From Halanaerobiaceae bacterium ANBcell28 (GTDB lineage: Bacteria; Bacillota; Halanaerobiia; Halanaerobiales; DTU029), in contig JBBJJH010000022.1 of the NCBI GenBank assembly GCA_037623315.1, forward strand, positions 1-56,494: 56,494 nt of DNA. Reading direction: 5' to 3'. Position 1 is the first letter of the stretch. The number at the start of each line of letters is the position of its first letter. The position numbers and the translations under genes were made by a program. Positions 24,452 through 32,976 of this stretch are shown piece by piece. Below the pieces are notes generated by a model. That model worked only from the letters and a program-made list of their open reading frames with translations. It had not been told where the DNA came from and ran no database searches.

Positions 24452-26173
24452 TTAGTTCTTATCTCTCTTTTGATATCCAGTATGCAATAAATGATGTGAT
24501 TGACCACTTAATGGCTCTCCTAGATAATCTTCATAGAGTTTAAGAACATCAGGATTATCATGTGACTTACGAATAGTATTAGTCTTATCAATATTAGCAA
24601 GCCCTTCTGCTCTCTTGGACTTTTTCTCATTACTAATTGGTAATGGCTGTCCTCCACCACCAACACAACCATGTGGACAAGCCATAACTTCTATCCAGTC
24701 ATACTTAGAATTACCTGCTTCAACATCATCAAGTAATTTTCCTGCATTAGCAAGACCACTGACTATAGCAATATTAAAGGTCTTATCACCTATACTTATT
24801 TCTGTTTCAGTAATACCTCTAAAACCTAGGTTTAGTTTATCAAGAGGCTCACCTGTCAATTTCTCTTTAACAGTTCTCAATGCTGCTTCTGTAACCCCAC
24901 CAGTAGTACCAAAGATAGTACCAGCACCAGTAGCAGCACCCATGATTTCATCATATTCCTCATCTTGAAGAGTAGTAAAGTCTAAACCAATCTCCTTGAT
25001 CATACGAGCTAGCTCTCTAGTTGTTAGAACTGCATCTGTATCCTGGAAACCACTATCATTATGCTCTGGTCTTTGCTTTTCAAACTTTTTAGCAGTACAA
25101 GGCATAATAGATACAGTATAGACATCTTTACGGTCAATACCTACCTTATCTGCATAATAAGTTTTTGTTACAGCAGAGAACATCTGCTGTGGTGATTTTG
25201 CAGTTGAGAGATTATCCAACAACTCAGGATAATTATGCTCACAGAACTTAACCCAACCTGGACAACAGGAAGTAATATGAGGTAAAGGTTTATCTCCTGC
25301 TATCTTTTGCAAGAACTCATTACCTTCTTCCAGTATAGTAAGGTCAGCACTAAATTCAGTTGAAAATACTCTGTCAAAACCAAGCTTACGCAAAGCAGCA
25401 ACAAGTTTACCTGTTACAACAGTACCAGCTTCAAAAGCAAACTCCTCACCAATTGTAGCCTGGATAGTAGGAGCTGTTTGAACTACTACATGCTTGTTAG
25501 GATCTTCTAAGGCTTTCCAAACATTAGCTATTTCGCTAATTTCAGTGATAGCAGCCACTGGACAAACAGTAGCACATTGACCACAGTTAGCACAATTGAT
25601 CTCACTTTGAGGCAAATCAAAAGCTGTAGCAACAATAGAATCAAAACCACGATTTCCAAATTGCAATGCAGATACACCCTGTACCTCTTCACATACTCTT
25701 ACACAACGTCCACAAAGAATACATTTATTAGGCTCTCTTTTTAAAGCAGGACCTGCATTATCAATAGGCACATCCCTCTTATCTCCATCTAATGGAGCAA
25801 TATCGTCACGAACAATTCCCATTTTATAAACTATATTTTGTAATTCACAATTTCCATTACGATCACAACCTAAACAATCATTAGGGTGATTGGCCAATAA
25901 TAACTCAACATTTTTCTTTCTAGCTTTTCTAGCACGAGAGCTACGAGTGCTTAATTTCATGCCATCCATAGCTGGCACAACACAAGAAGCCATTAACTTA
26001 TTGCTATCACAATCTTCTACAACACATACACGACATGATCCATGCAATGTCAAATCAGGATGATAACAAAGAGTTGGTATATCAATACCTACTTCCCGTG
26101 CCGCCTCTAAAACAGTAGTCCCCTGTTCTACCTGTATAGTTTGATCATCTATAGTTAAGGTAATTTTACTCAT
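24452..26173 (-). CDS. hydA: [FeFe]-hydrogenase catalytic subunit, NADH-linked trimeric type
   Basis: 573 residues. Cluster motifs run in order: N-terminal 2Fe-2S (CYHPDLTLHGSCRVC, about 36-50), His-ligated 4Fe-4S (HPNDCLGCDRNGNC, about 95-108), two 4Fe-4S ferredoxin sites (CILCGRCVRVC and CANCGQCATVCP), then the H-cluster loops TSCCPGW, MPCTAKKFE and ACPHGCVGGGGQP. All four H-cluster ligands and the proton-relay Cys are present, so it should be active in H2 production or uptake. A small-subunit-like tail ends the protein. Last gene of the operon with HydB and HydC, implying electron flow between NADH (and probably ferredoxin) and H2, possibly by electron confurcation. Confidence 0.96.
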   Translation of the reverse strand: MSKITLTIDDQTIQVEQGTTVLEAAREVGIDIPTLCYHPDLTLHGSCRVCVVEDCDSNKLMASCVVPAMDGMKLSTRSSRARKARKKNVELLLANHPNDCLGCDRNGNCELQNIVYKMGIVRDDIAPLDGDKRDVPIDNAGPALKREPNKCILCGRCVRVCEEVQGVSALQFGNRGFDSIVATAFDLPQSEINCANCGQCATVCPVAAITEISEIANVWKALEDPNKHVVVQTAPTIQATIGEEFAFEAGTVVTGKLVAALRKLGFDRVFSTEFSADLTILEEGNEFLQKIAGDKPLPHITSCCPGWVKFCEHNYPELLDNLSTAKSPQQMFSAVTKTYYADKVGIDRKDVYTVSIMPCTAKKFEKQRPEHNDSGFQDTDAVLTTRELARMIKEIGLDFTTLQDEEYDEIMGAATGAGTIFGTTGGVTEAALRTVKEKLTGEPLDKLNLGFRGITETEISIGDKTFNIAIVSGLANAGKLLDDVEAGNSKYDWIEVMACPHGCVGGGGQPLPISNEKKSKRAEGLANIDKTNTIRKSHDNPDVLKLYEDYLGEPLSGQSHHLLHTGYQKRDKN

Positions 26174-26216
26174 TTTACGACACTCCTTTTCTAAATAATC
26201 TTAAACAATATATTTT

Positions 26217-28019
26217 TTATCCTTGAGAAATAGCATTAACAGGACACTTGTCTTCACAAGCACCACAGGAAATACAAAGGTCTTCAGAAATAGTATATGG
26301 TTCTTTCTTTTGACCACTAATCGCATCAACAGGACAAACTCTAGCACAAAGTCCACAACCAACACAAGTTTCTTCATCAATTATATAAGCTGCTGCCAAT
26401 CCTTCACAAACACCAGCAGGACATTTTTCATCTTTAATATGAGCTTCATACTCATCACGGAAATAGTGAAGAGTACTTAGTACTGGATTTGGAGCTGAAC
26501 CACCTAACTGACATAAGGAAGTATCTTTAATATGATTACCCAATTCTTCTAACAACTCAAGATCCCCATCTTTACCTTCTCCAGCACAAATTCTATCTAA
26601 AATCTCTAGCATTCTTTTAGTACCTTCACGACATGGAGTACACTTACCACAGGATTCACTTTGAGTAAAGCTTAGGAAAAAGCGAGATACATCAACCATA
26701 CAGGTGCTTTCATCCATAACAACCATACCACCTGAACCCATCATGGCTCCAACTTCTTGTAAAGATTCATAATCAATAGAGAGATCCAATAGATCTGCTG
26801 GTATACATCCTCCAGATGGTCCACCAGTTTGAACAGCTTTAAATTTCTTACCTTTATTTAAACCGCCACCAATATCATAAATAATCTCTCTTAAACTAAT
26901 ACCCATAGGAACTTCAACAAGACCAGTATTATTTATCTTACCAGTCAAAGCAAAAACCTTTGTTCCAGTACTTTTCTCAGTACCAATAGAATTAAAAGCA
27001 CCTGCTCCTTCATTTATAATAAAAGGAACATTAGCAAAAGTCTCAACGTTATTTATATTAGTAGGTTTACCCCAAAGACCAGAGTTTGCTGGGAAAGGCG
27101 GCTTAGGTCTAGGCATTCCACGTTTACCTTCAATAGAAGCCATTAAAGCAGTCTCTTCACCACAAACAAAAGCTCCAGCACCTTTTTTGATTTGAAGTTT
27201 GAAATTAAAGTCACTACCAAACAAATTATCTCCAAGTAAACCTAATTCATAAGCCTGATCAATTGCCTTTTGCAAACGTGCAATTGCTAAAGGATACTCA
27301 GCACGAGCATATACATAACCCTCATCAGCACCAATTGCAAATGCAGCAATCATCATACCTTCAATAATACAATGTGGGTCTCCCTCTAATATACTACGAT
27401 CCATAAAAGCACCAGGGTCTCCCTCATCAGCATTACAAACTACATATTTTTTCTCTCCATCAGCTTTTCTGGTAAAATCCCACTTAAGACCTGTAGGGAA
27501 ACCAGCACCACCACGACCACGAAGACCAGAAGTTTTCACTTCTTCAATTACCTCTTCTGGAGTCATAGATGTTATTGCTTTACCAGCAGCTTCATAACCA
27601 CCTACAGCAATATATTCTTCAATACTCTCTGGGTTTATTTTACCACAATTCGCCAAAGAGATCCTATGTTGTTTCTTGTAAAAATCAATATCCTGATATG
27701 ATGGAATACTTTCTTCAGTTAAAGGCTCTTTAAAAAGCAATCTTTCAACAATTCTACCTTTAAGAAGATGTTCTTCAACAATATCTGAAATATCATTCTC
27801 CTCAACCTGACAATAAAATACCCCTTCAGGATAAACAATAACTATAGGTCCCTTCTCACAGAAACCATGACATCCAGTTTCTACAATTTTAATTTCATTA
27901 TCTAAATCATAATTTAAAAGCTCTTCTTCAAGCTTTACTTTTAATTTATTAGCACCAGATGATACACAACCAGTACCTGTACAAATCAAAACATGTGAAC
28001 GATAAATTGATTGTTCCAT
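26217..28019 (-). CDS. hydB: Hydrogenase NADH/FMN subunit, NuoF-like
   Basis: 600 residues. The N-terminal thioredoxin-like 2Fe-2S domain (CTGTGCVSSGA, CHGFCEKGP) is followed by the NuoF core with the NADH site GRGGAGFPTGLKW, the FMN-binding region GAGAFVCGEETALMAS and the 4Fe-4S motif ESCGKCTPCREG. Two C-terminal ferredoxin clusters (CVGCGLCARVCP and CISCGACEDKCP) complete it. This is the HydB/HndC architecture of trimeric NADH-dependent [FeFe]-hydrogenases. ATG lies two bases after the preceding stop. A soluble cytoplasmic complex with HydA and HydC is expected. Confidence 0.95.
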   Translation of the reverse strand: MEQSIYRSHVLICTGTGCVSSGANKLKVKLEEELLNYDLDNEIKIVETGCHGFCEKGPIVIVYPEGVFYCQVEENDISDIVEEHLLKGRIVERLLFKEPLTEESIPSYQDIDFYKKQHRISLANCGKINPESIEEYIAVGGYEAAGKAITSMTPEEVIEEVKTSGLRGRGGAGFPTGLKWDFTRKADGEKKYVVCNADEGDPGAFMDRSILEGDPHCIIEGMMIAAFAIGADEGYVYARAEYPLAIARLQKAIDQAYELGLLGDNLFGSDFNFKLQIKKGAGAFVCGEETALMASIEGKRGMPRPKPPFPANSGLWGKPTNINNVETFANVPFIINEGAGAFNSIGTEKSTGTKVFALTGKINNTGLVEVPMGISLREIIYDIGGGLNKGKKFKAVQTGGPSGGCIPADLLDLSIDYESLQEVGAMMGSGGMVVMDESTCMVDVSRFFLSFTQSESCGKCTPCREGTKRMLEILDRICAGEGKDGDLELLEELGNHIKDTSLCQLGGSAPNPVLSTLHYFRDEYEAHIKDEKCPAGVCEGLAAAYIIDEETCVGCGLCARVCPVDAISGQKKEPYTISEDLCISCGACEDKCPVNAISQG

Positions 28020-28021
28020 GA

Positions 28022-28396
28022 CTATTCCCCTCCTTCCTCTAAGCGAGCTACTGCAAACTTTTCAACTACTTTACCATTAATAATATGTTCTACAATAATC
28101 TTCTCAACATCTTTTTCACTTAAGTTACCATAAGTTATTCTATCTTTACCTGGCATCTTTACATCTAAGAGTGGTTCTTTTTCACACATACCAATACAAC
28201 CTGTCTGACTAACTACAACATCTATATTTCGCTTCTCAGTTTCTTTCATTATAGCTTGCAAAATTTTGCGAGCGCCAGCAGCAATACCACAAGTACCCAT
28301 ACCAACAACAATATTAACTTTATCTGACTTATCTCTAGCTGACATATTCTTTTGAAGCTTTTCTCTTAATTCTTTTAACTCATTCAGTGATTTCAT
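28022..28396 (-). CDS. 2Fe-2S thioredoxin-like ferredoxin subunit (HndB-like)
   Basis: 124 residues. Four cysteines in VGMGTCGIAAGAR and VSQTGCIGMCEKEP form a thioredoxin-fold [2Fe-2S] site like that at the start of HydB. Corresponds to the extra small subunit (HndB) of tetrameric NADP- or NAD-linked hydrogenases. The ATG directly abuts the stop of the HATPase gene, and the stop is two bases from hydB, so it is tightly coupled in the operon. It probably serves as an additional electron-transfer subunit. Confidence 0.9.
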   Translation of the reverse strand: MKSLNELKELREKLQKNMSARDKSDKVNIVVGMGTCGIAAGARKILQAIMKETEKRNIDVVVSQTGCIGMCEKEPLLDVKMPGKDRITYGNLSEKDVEKIIVEHIINGKVVEKFAVARLEEGGE

Positions 28397-28978
28397 TTAA
28401 CAGTCACCTCCATATAGTTCTTTTAAACCTTCTTTAATAAATTCAGCAATCCAATTTAATACTTCCTTCTGGTTAATATCTACATCCTCTAGCTCTTTTT
28501 TAAGCTCTGCTGTATCAAGTATAAAATAATTATTATTATTGTTGTTATTTTTTAAACTGTCTTTTTTATAAATATGCTTATATAAAAAGTCAATCTGAGG
28601 ATTAAGGGCTATTAAGGAGATAAGAGTCCCTTTAATATCTCCAAGAGGAGCACGATCAATATGATCATGTTTAAAAACAACTTTTAATTCAGTCCCCTCT
28701 GCAAGCTGAGAATTTATAATTAACTCACCATCACAGCGTTCAGCTGCTTCTTTAAAAAGAGGAAGACCCATCCCTACAGGACGTGTAGTCCTAGAAGTAA
28801 GAAAAGGATCAGTAATATTTTCTAATACTTCAGGGGAAATACCTTTACCATTATCATTAATCTCTATTTGAAAGAGGTTTTCACTTAAATCCTCTTTAAT
28901 AATAACTTCAATCCTGGAAGCATCAGCTACAATAGAATTTTGCACGATATCCAAAATATGCAATGATAATTCCCTCAT
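28397..28978 (-). CDS. Histidine-kinase-like ATP-binding protein in hydrogenase operon
   Basis: 193 residues. The GHKL ATPase fold is plain: N-box ELSLHILDIVQNS, G1 box NDNGKGIS, G2 box GMGLPLFKEAAERCDG. There is no dimerisation or phospho-acceptor domain and no membrane segment. The C-terminal 60 residues include a run of asparagines (about 165-170). A stand-alone HATPase between hydC and hydB is a recurring, uncharacterised feature of clostridial hydrogenase operons. It might be an anti-sigma/partner-switch kinase or an assembly factor. ATG at 28978 is likely, although its ribosome-binding site is weak; translation probably follows from hydC, whose stop is 15 bases upstream. Confidence 0.85.
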   Translation of the reverse strand: MRELSLHILDIVQNSIVADASRIEVIIKEDLSENLFQIEINDNGKGISPEVLENITDPFLTSRTTRPVGMGLPLFKEAAERCDGELIINSQLAEGTELKVVFKHDHIDRAPLGDIKGTLISLIALNPQIDFLYKHIYKKDSLKNNNNNNNYFILDTAELKKELEDVDINQKEVLNWIAEFIKEGLKELYGGDC

Positions 28979-28993
28979 TAATACCAACTCATA

Positions 28994-29485
28994 TTATTTA
29001 TACTCTTTTAAAATTGCCGGCATTTTTTCAGGTGTCAAGCGACCATGAGTATCATCATTAATCATGATAACAGGAGCAAGCCCACAAGCACCAATACAAG
29101 CTACAGTTTCCAGGGTAAACTTCAAGTCATCAGAAGTTTCACCACTATCAATACCAAGATCATCTTGTATAGCCTTCAATACATCAGAACCACCACGAAC
29201 ATGACAGGCTGTACCCATACATACCCTAATGATGTTTTCACCACGAGGTTCTAAATGAAATTGGGTATAAAAAGTAACAACACCATATACCTGGCTTAAA
29301 GAAAGATCTAAATATGAAGCAATTCCTTTTAAAACTTCCTCAGGTAGATAACCATACTCATCCTGAGCCTCCTGCAAAACAGGTATCAAATACCTTTCTT
29401 TCTTTTCATAGTTCTCCATTATTTTATTTAATGGAGCAAGGTATTTTTCTCTACTTTTCTCTTCATTTCCACAATTACATGCCAT
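28994..29485 (-). CDS. hydC: Hydrogenase 2Fe-2S subunit, NuoE-like
   Basis: 163 residues, the length of NuoE/HndA. The N-terminal helical bundle (YLIPVLQEAQDEYGYLPEEVL) is followed by the thioredoxin-like domain with four cluster cysteines in CMGTACHVRG and VACIGACGLAPV. It passes electrons between the FMN of HydB and the other clusters. First gene of the hydC-HATPase-hndB-hydB-hydA operon. GGAGG lies 10 bases before the ATG. The transcript probably starts near 29709 and carries a leader with a terminator-like hairpin. Confidence 0.95.
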   Translation of the reverse strand: MACNCGNEEKSREKYLAPLNKIMENYEKKERYLIPVLQEAQDEYGYLPEEVLKGIASYLDLSLSQVYGVVTFYTQFHLEPRGENIIRVCMGTACHVRGGSDVLKAIQDDLGIDSGETSDDLKFTLETVACIGACGLAPVIMINDDTHGRLTPEKMPAILKEYK

Positions 29486-29570
29486 AGTTTCTTAAACCTC
29501 CTTAATATAATTTAAATAGTTTTAAAAAATTTAAATGTATAAAAAATTAAATTTTAATGTACAAAAAAAA

Positions 29571-29690
29571 CTGATAGAAATACTAGTAAATCTATCATCT
29601 TACTTTGCTTTGTGAATTTTTTATCAATTTCCCTCAAAATAAAACAACCCTATTTTATTGCATTTAGTTTGACCATCTTTTCACAAGCAT
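29571..29690 (-). promoter_or_regulatory. Candidate attenuator or riboswitch in the hydrogenase leader
   Basis: In the minus-strand leader UGCUUGUGAA (29689-29680) pairs with UUCACAAAGCA (29616-29606), with one bulged base, enclosing a domain of about 63 nt with an AAUAAAA/UUUUAUU hairpin. It is followed by an intrinsic terminator: TGATAGA (29597-29591), inner palindrome TACTAGTA, TCTATCA (29578-29572), then G and eight T. An AGTAA/TTACT pairing could compete with the terminator. The hydC start lies about 80 bases further on. This resembles an aptamer plus expression platform, or else a short RNA ending at the terminator. Confidence 0.6.
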
Positions 29691-29715
29691 TTTTATTAAT
29701 ATTTTACCTATAGCT

Positions 29716-29744
29716 ATTATATGTTAGTCCATATCCATTGTCAA
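29716..29744 (-). promoter_or_regulatory. Hydrogenase operon promoter
   Basis: TTGACA (29744-29739) and TATAAT (29721-29716) on the minus strand are exactly 17 bases apart, perfect consensus. The start near 29709 gives a leader of about 225 nt before hydC. Confidence 0.85.
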
Positions 29745-29810
29745 TAGAAAGCAGAGAAATAAGAAAATATATAATTTTCTTGCAATTAGAGCATATTTTT
29801 TCTTTTTCTT

Positions 29811-30590
29811 CTAAGTTTTTGTCGCTTCTAAAAGTATCTCTTTAAATCTTTTTGGTAAGTCGCCATACAGGTCAATTTCCAAATATGACTTTATATCATC
29901 AAGATAATGACTATCAGAAGAAACAATATAAAAATAATCATTGAGAAAAGGAAATTTGTTCAAAAAAACATCTGGATCTACATTCTTAGATAGTTCAAAA
30001 AGAGATAGCTCTAAATCATTTGGAATAAAGCCAAGATTAGCCAGCAAACTATTATAAGGGCGATCAAGATGAGAAGGTACTACTATCCCATCAAGAACAG
30101 TTACCTTATCTACTATCTCCTTCACTGTTAAGCCAGTAGCAGTAGCCAGCAAGCTGTCTTCCTTAGCAATATATTCATCATTTTCATCAGTTATAAGTTG
30201 ATATCCAAAAGTCTCCTCATCATTCATCATCTCAGGCAAATTTGCTCTAACAATATCTTCCCATTCTAATAAAGCATGCAATTTGTCGAAATAGCAGAGT
30301 AAGTGAACCTCTTCACTACTTTCCACTTCCATGGCTGGTAAAATACTTAATTTTGTATCCTCAGCCAGCTTCATTGTAACCTCAACATTCCCTGCTGCAT
30401 TATGATCTGCGATAGCAATAATATCCAGCTCTTCCTGTAAAGCCTTTTTGATAATATTACCTGGAGTCATCAAGATATCTGCACAGGGAGAAAGGCATGA
30501 ATGAATATGCAAATCACAGGCCAAAGGGGATAAGCCAATCGAGGAAGCATTGCCAGTATGATTTTTATTCAAGCATTTAGACTTTACCAT
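29811..30590 (-). CDS. PHP-domain metal-dependent phosphoesterase
   Basis: 259 residues. The PHP motifs are present: DLHIHSCLSPCAD near residue 27, IAIADHNAAGN, the acidic EVESSEEVHLLCYF and VPSHLDRPYNS, plus SSDSHYLDD near the end, which together make the metal site. It should hydrolyse a phosphoester; the substrate is unknown. GGAGGT is 8 bases before ATG at 30590. It is last in the operon with two DRTGG proteins, the ATPase and the sensory hydrogenase homologue, a recurrent clostridial gene set. Confidence 0.9.
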   Translation of the reverse strand: MVKSKCLNKNHTGNASSIGLSPLACDLHIHSCLSPCADILMTPGNIIKKALQEELDIIAIADHNAAGNVEVTMKLAEDTKLSILPAMEVESSEEVHLLCYFDKLHALLEWEDIVRANLPEMMNDEETFGYQLITDENDEYIAKEDSLLATATGLTVKEIVDKVTVLDGIVVPSHLDRPYNSLLANLGFIPNDLELSLFELSKNVDPDVFLNKFPFLNDYFYIVSSDSHYLDDIKSYLEIDLYGDLPKRFKEILLEATKT

Positions 30591-30639
30591 CACTTACTAC
30601 CTCCAGCTCTACCCTAAGCTATACTCTAAGTTCTAGCTT

Positions 30640-30969
30640 CTAAGCTCCAAGCTCAGACAATTCAAGAACAAATTCATAAGCTGTTTTAGAAGTCCTTAAA
30701 ATATTCACTTCTTTTTCCTTTGCACGCTCAATAGCAGCATCTTCAATATCAAAATCCTCTACTACTACTACAGCTGAAACATTGGTCAATAAAGCAACTG
30801 CAACAACATTTTGGTGGCCCTGAATGGTCACCCAAAGATTATTCTCCTTTGCTCTAGCCATTACATTACTCAACAAATCTCCAATATAAGCACCTTCAAT
30901 TTCTCTATCCAGATTAACCCCAACAACTACTTCCAAATCCAAACTTTCTATAAGTTCGCCAACTATCAT
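30640..30969 (-). CDS. DRTGG-domain protein (second copy)
   Basis: 109 residues, essentially one DRTGG-like domain (VGELIESLDLEVV, SNVMARAKENNLWVTIQGHQ, VVVVEDFDIED). The domain is best known as a regulatory module beside CBS domains and phosphotransacetylase. Function alone is unknown. ATG with GGGGGAG at proper distance. It resembles the 32977-33333 protein (both about 110 residues, same fold pattern, alternating VNILRTSK/VALYLASK ends). The 30-base spacing to the hydrogenase-like gene suggests co-translation. Confidence 0.88.
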   Translation of the reverse strand: MIVGELIESLDLEVVVGVNLDREIEGAYIGDLLSNVMARAKENNLWVTIQGHQNVVAVALLTNVSAVVVVEDFDIEDAAIERAKEKEVNILRTSKTAYEFVLELSELGA

Positions 30970-30999
30970 TTCATCTCCCCCAATCTATGTTAAAGAGTT

Positions 31000-32343
31000 C
31001 TATTTTCTATTTCTCATCACCGGTGGTAAGGCATGAGCCAGTTCGGACATCTTATCAGCCAGATCTTCAACTTGCTGCCGTAATACAAAAATACAATCAC
31101 TCCTCTTACCACGGCCATTTACTATATCCTCAGCCAATGTCTTACAATCGGGAGCACCACAAGCTGCACAATCTAAACCAGGCAAAAGATCAATTTCCTT
31201 TTCCAATTGAATAAGTTTTTTCATAGCCTTTTCCATATTACTATCAAGGCGGTCAATTTGAATTGCTTTTAAATCCTTAGTCAAGTCATAGTTATATTTA
31301 CTAAAGTCCTGTTCAATCATATTTTTACCTTCATCTAGTAACTTCAATATATTATGCTTAGCCTGATAGGGGTTAGCAACATTAAAAACACCACCAACAC
31401 ATCCCTGATTACAGGCAGCTAATTCAAAATATTTTATCCCTTTAACATTATTTCTAGATAACTCTTCCAACAAATCTTTTACATTATGAATCCCAGAAAC
31501 AGATAAAGTTCTCTTGCTTAAGTCATCATCTAGCAAACTTAATTCTCCCTCACTTTGCCCCCAGGAAAATCCTTTATAGGGAATAGGGGTGATTTTATCT
31601 CTATCAATTGCATCTGAGTGAGTACTGTTAGTAATAAGTTCTTTATCATCATTAGAATTTACTTCTTCATCTAAAACTTTTAGAATTTCCTGATAAACAA
31701 GATCTACAGCTATCGACTTATCCAAAAAACTCTTTTCAATGCCCATTGGATTAAAAATTGTAGTGTTTTTTGCCGGACATGGTGTTATAAAAAATAAAGC
31801 AGTATCTTCTTCAGCAAGACCTTTCTCCCTAAGCTCTGTCTTAATAGACTCAGCCATTATTTCCACAGGTGCTTTTAACTTAAGCAAATGACCAAGCAAC
31901 TCAGGATACAGTATCTTTATCATCCTTACAACAACAGGACAGGAAGAAGAAATAAACATACCAGGATTGTCTTTTAAATAAGTCTTTGTTTTCCAGCTTA
32001 AAGCCTCCGCTGCTACGGCAACATCTCTAACCTCTTTAAAACCAATTTTATATAAAGCCCTGTGTATTTCTTCAGGTTTTATACCATCAAATTGTCCATA
32101 AAAACTAGGTGGAATCAATATAACAGGATAATCATAATCAGCCAGCTCTAAAAAAGTATTTGTCCGGGAATACTTAGCATGATAAGCACAGGTTCTAATA
32201 CATTCTGCACAATCAATACAAAGTTCTTCTTTAATTGTAGCTTTCCCCTGGTGTACCCTAATAGCCTTTGTAGGGCATTTTTTTACACAGTTAGTACAGC
32301 CCTCACACAACTTTTCTTTCAATAGTACAGAGTGTTTTTGCAT
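31000..32343 (-). CDS. Sensory-type [FeFe]-hydrogenase homologue (group D, HydS-like)
   Basis: 447 residues. Two N-terminal 4Fe-4S sites (CEGCTNCVKKCP, CIDCAECIRTC) precede an [FeFe]-hydrogenase large-subunit fold and a C-terminal cysteine motif, CAACGAPDCKTLAEDIV, as seen in RnfB/CODH-type cluster domains. The H-cluster loops read SSSCPVV, TPCPAKN and LAACNQGCVGG. The four cysteines that bind the H-cluster are kept, but the proton-relay Cys of TSCCP is Ser and the GGG tail is GGV. That pattern is expected of slow, sensory hydrogenases. No PAS or kinase domain is attached; the adjacent RsbW-like ATPase could be the output. Start: ATG at 32343, with GGAAGGAG 8 bases before. Confidence 0.85.
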   Translation of the reverse strand: MQKHSVLLKEKLCEGCTNCVKKCPTKAIRVHQGKATIKEELCIDCAECIRTCAYHAKYSRTNTFLELADYDYPVILIPPSFYGQFDGIKPEEIHRALYKIGFKEVRDVAVAAEALSWKTKTYLKDNPGMFISSSCPVVVRMIKILYPELLGHLLKLKAPVEIMAESIKTELREKGLAEEDTALFFITPCPAKNTTIFNPMGIEKSFLDKSIAVDLVYQEILKVLDEEVNSNDDKELITNSTHSDAIDRDKITPIPYKGFSWGQSEGELSLLDDDLSKRTLSVSGIHNVKDLLEELSRNNVKGIKYFELAACNQGCVGGVFNVANPYQAKHNILKLLDEGKNMIEQDFSKYNYDLTKDLKAIQIDRLDSNMEKAMKKLIQLEKEIDLLPGLDCAACGAPDCKTLAEDIVNGRGKRSDCIFVLRQQVEDLADKMSELAHALPPVMRNRK

Positions 32344-32419
32344 ACTAAGAACTCCTTCCAAAGATTATTTTATTTATAAGATAGTCCATCTTCTTGTAAA
32401 ACCTTCTCTTAATTTATCA

Positions 32420-32842
32420 CTAAAGTTCAACAATAGCTTGAATTATTGTCCCTTTATCAGCATTTGACTCCACTTTCAACTTGTCCGAATAATGTTCTAC
32501 ATTATTCAAACCCATACCTGCACCAAAACCCATCTCTCTAACTTCATCACTAGCAGTAGAATAACCTGGCTGAAACGCCTTTTTCAAATTATCAATACCA
32601 GGACCATTATCATTAGCAATAACTCTAACAGCTTTATCACTTACTAATGCCCTAATTTCTCCACCTAAAGAGTGAATAATAATATTCATCTCAAGCTCAT
32701 AAGTAACAATCGTAATCTTACGAATAAGAGCAGATTCTACTCCTAACTTCCTAAGTAAATCCTTCAACTTACTGGAAGCCTCTCCACCTGCTTGAAAATC
32801 ACCCTTCTCAATTTTTTTAGCTAAAATCTCCTGCTCGTTCAC
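32420..32842 (-). CDS. RsbW/SpoIIAB-like serine kinase/anti-sigma ATPase
   Basis: 140 residues, a single GHKL ATPase domain of the anti-sigma-factor type: TYELEMNIIIHSLGGEI (N-box), ANDNGPGIDNL (G1) and GFGAGMGLNNVEHYSD (G2). The N-terminal helix region is normal for RsbW/RsbT. The start is GTG at 32842 with GGAGG eight bases before. No anti-sigma antagonist (STAS) gene is next to it, so its partner may be the hydrogenase homologue or DRTGG proteins (inference). 76 bases precede the next gene. Confidence 0.88.
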   Translation of the reverse strand: MNEQEILAKKIEKGDFQAGGEASSKLKDLLRKLGVESALIRKITIVTYELEMNIIIHSLGGEIRALVSDKAVRVIANDNGPGIDNLKKAFQPGYSTASDEVREMGFGAGMGLNNVEHYSDKLKVESNADKGTIIQAIVEL

Positions 32843-32976
32843 GATAGCATCCTCCAGTTTCTAATTCATATTTTGAAATTTTCAATTAATTCAAACATAT
32901 ATTTTCCAAAAATTAATTAACACAGTCTATATAATCATATATAGACTAATTAATATAGTGTATAATATGTGATAAA

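Noticed and set aside
29571-29744. Rex operator in the hydC promoter
   Set aside because: No TTGTTAAnnnnTTAACAA-like sequence is present near the -35/-10 boxes.
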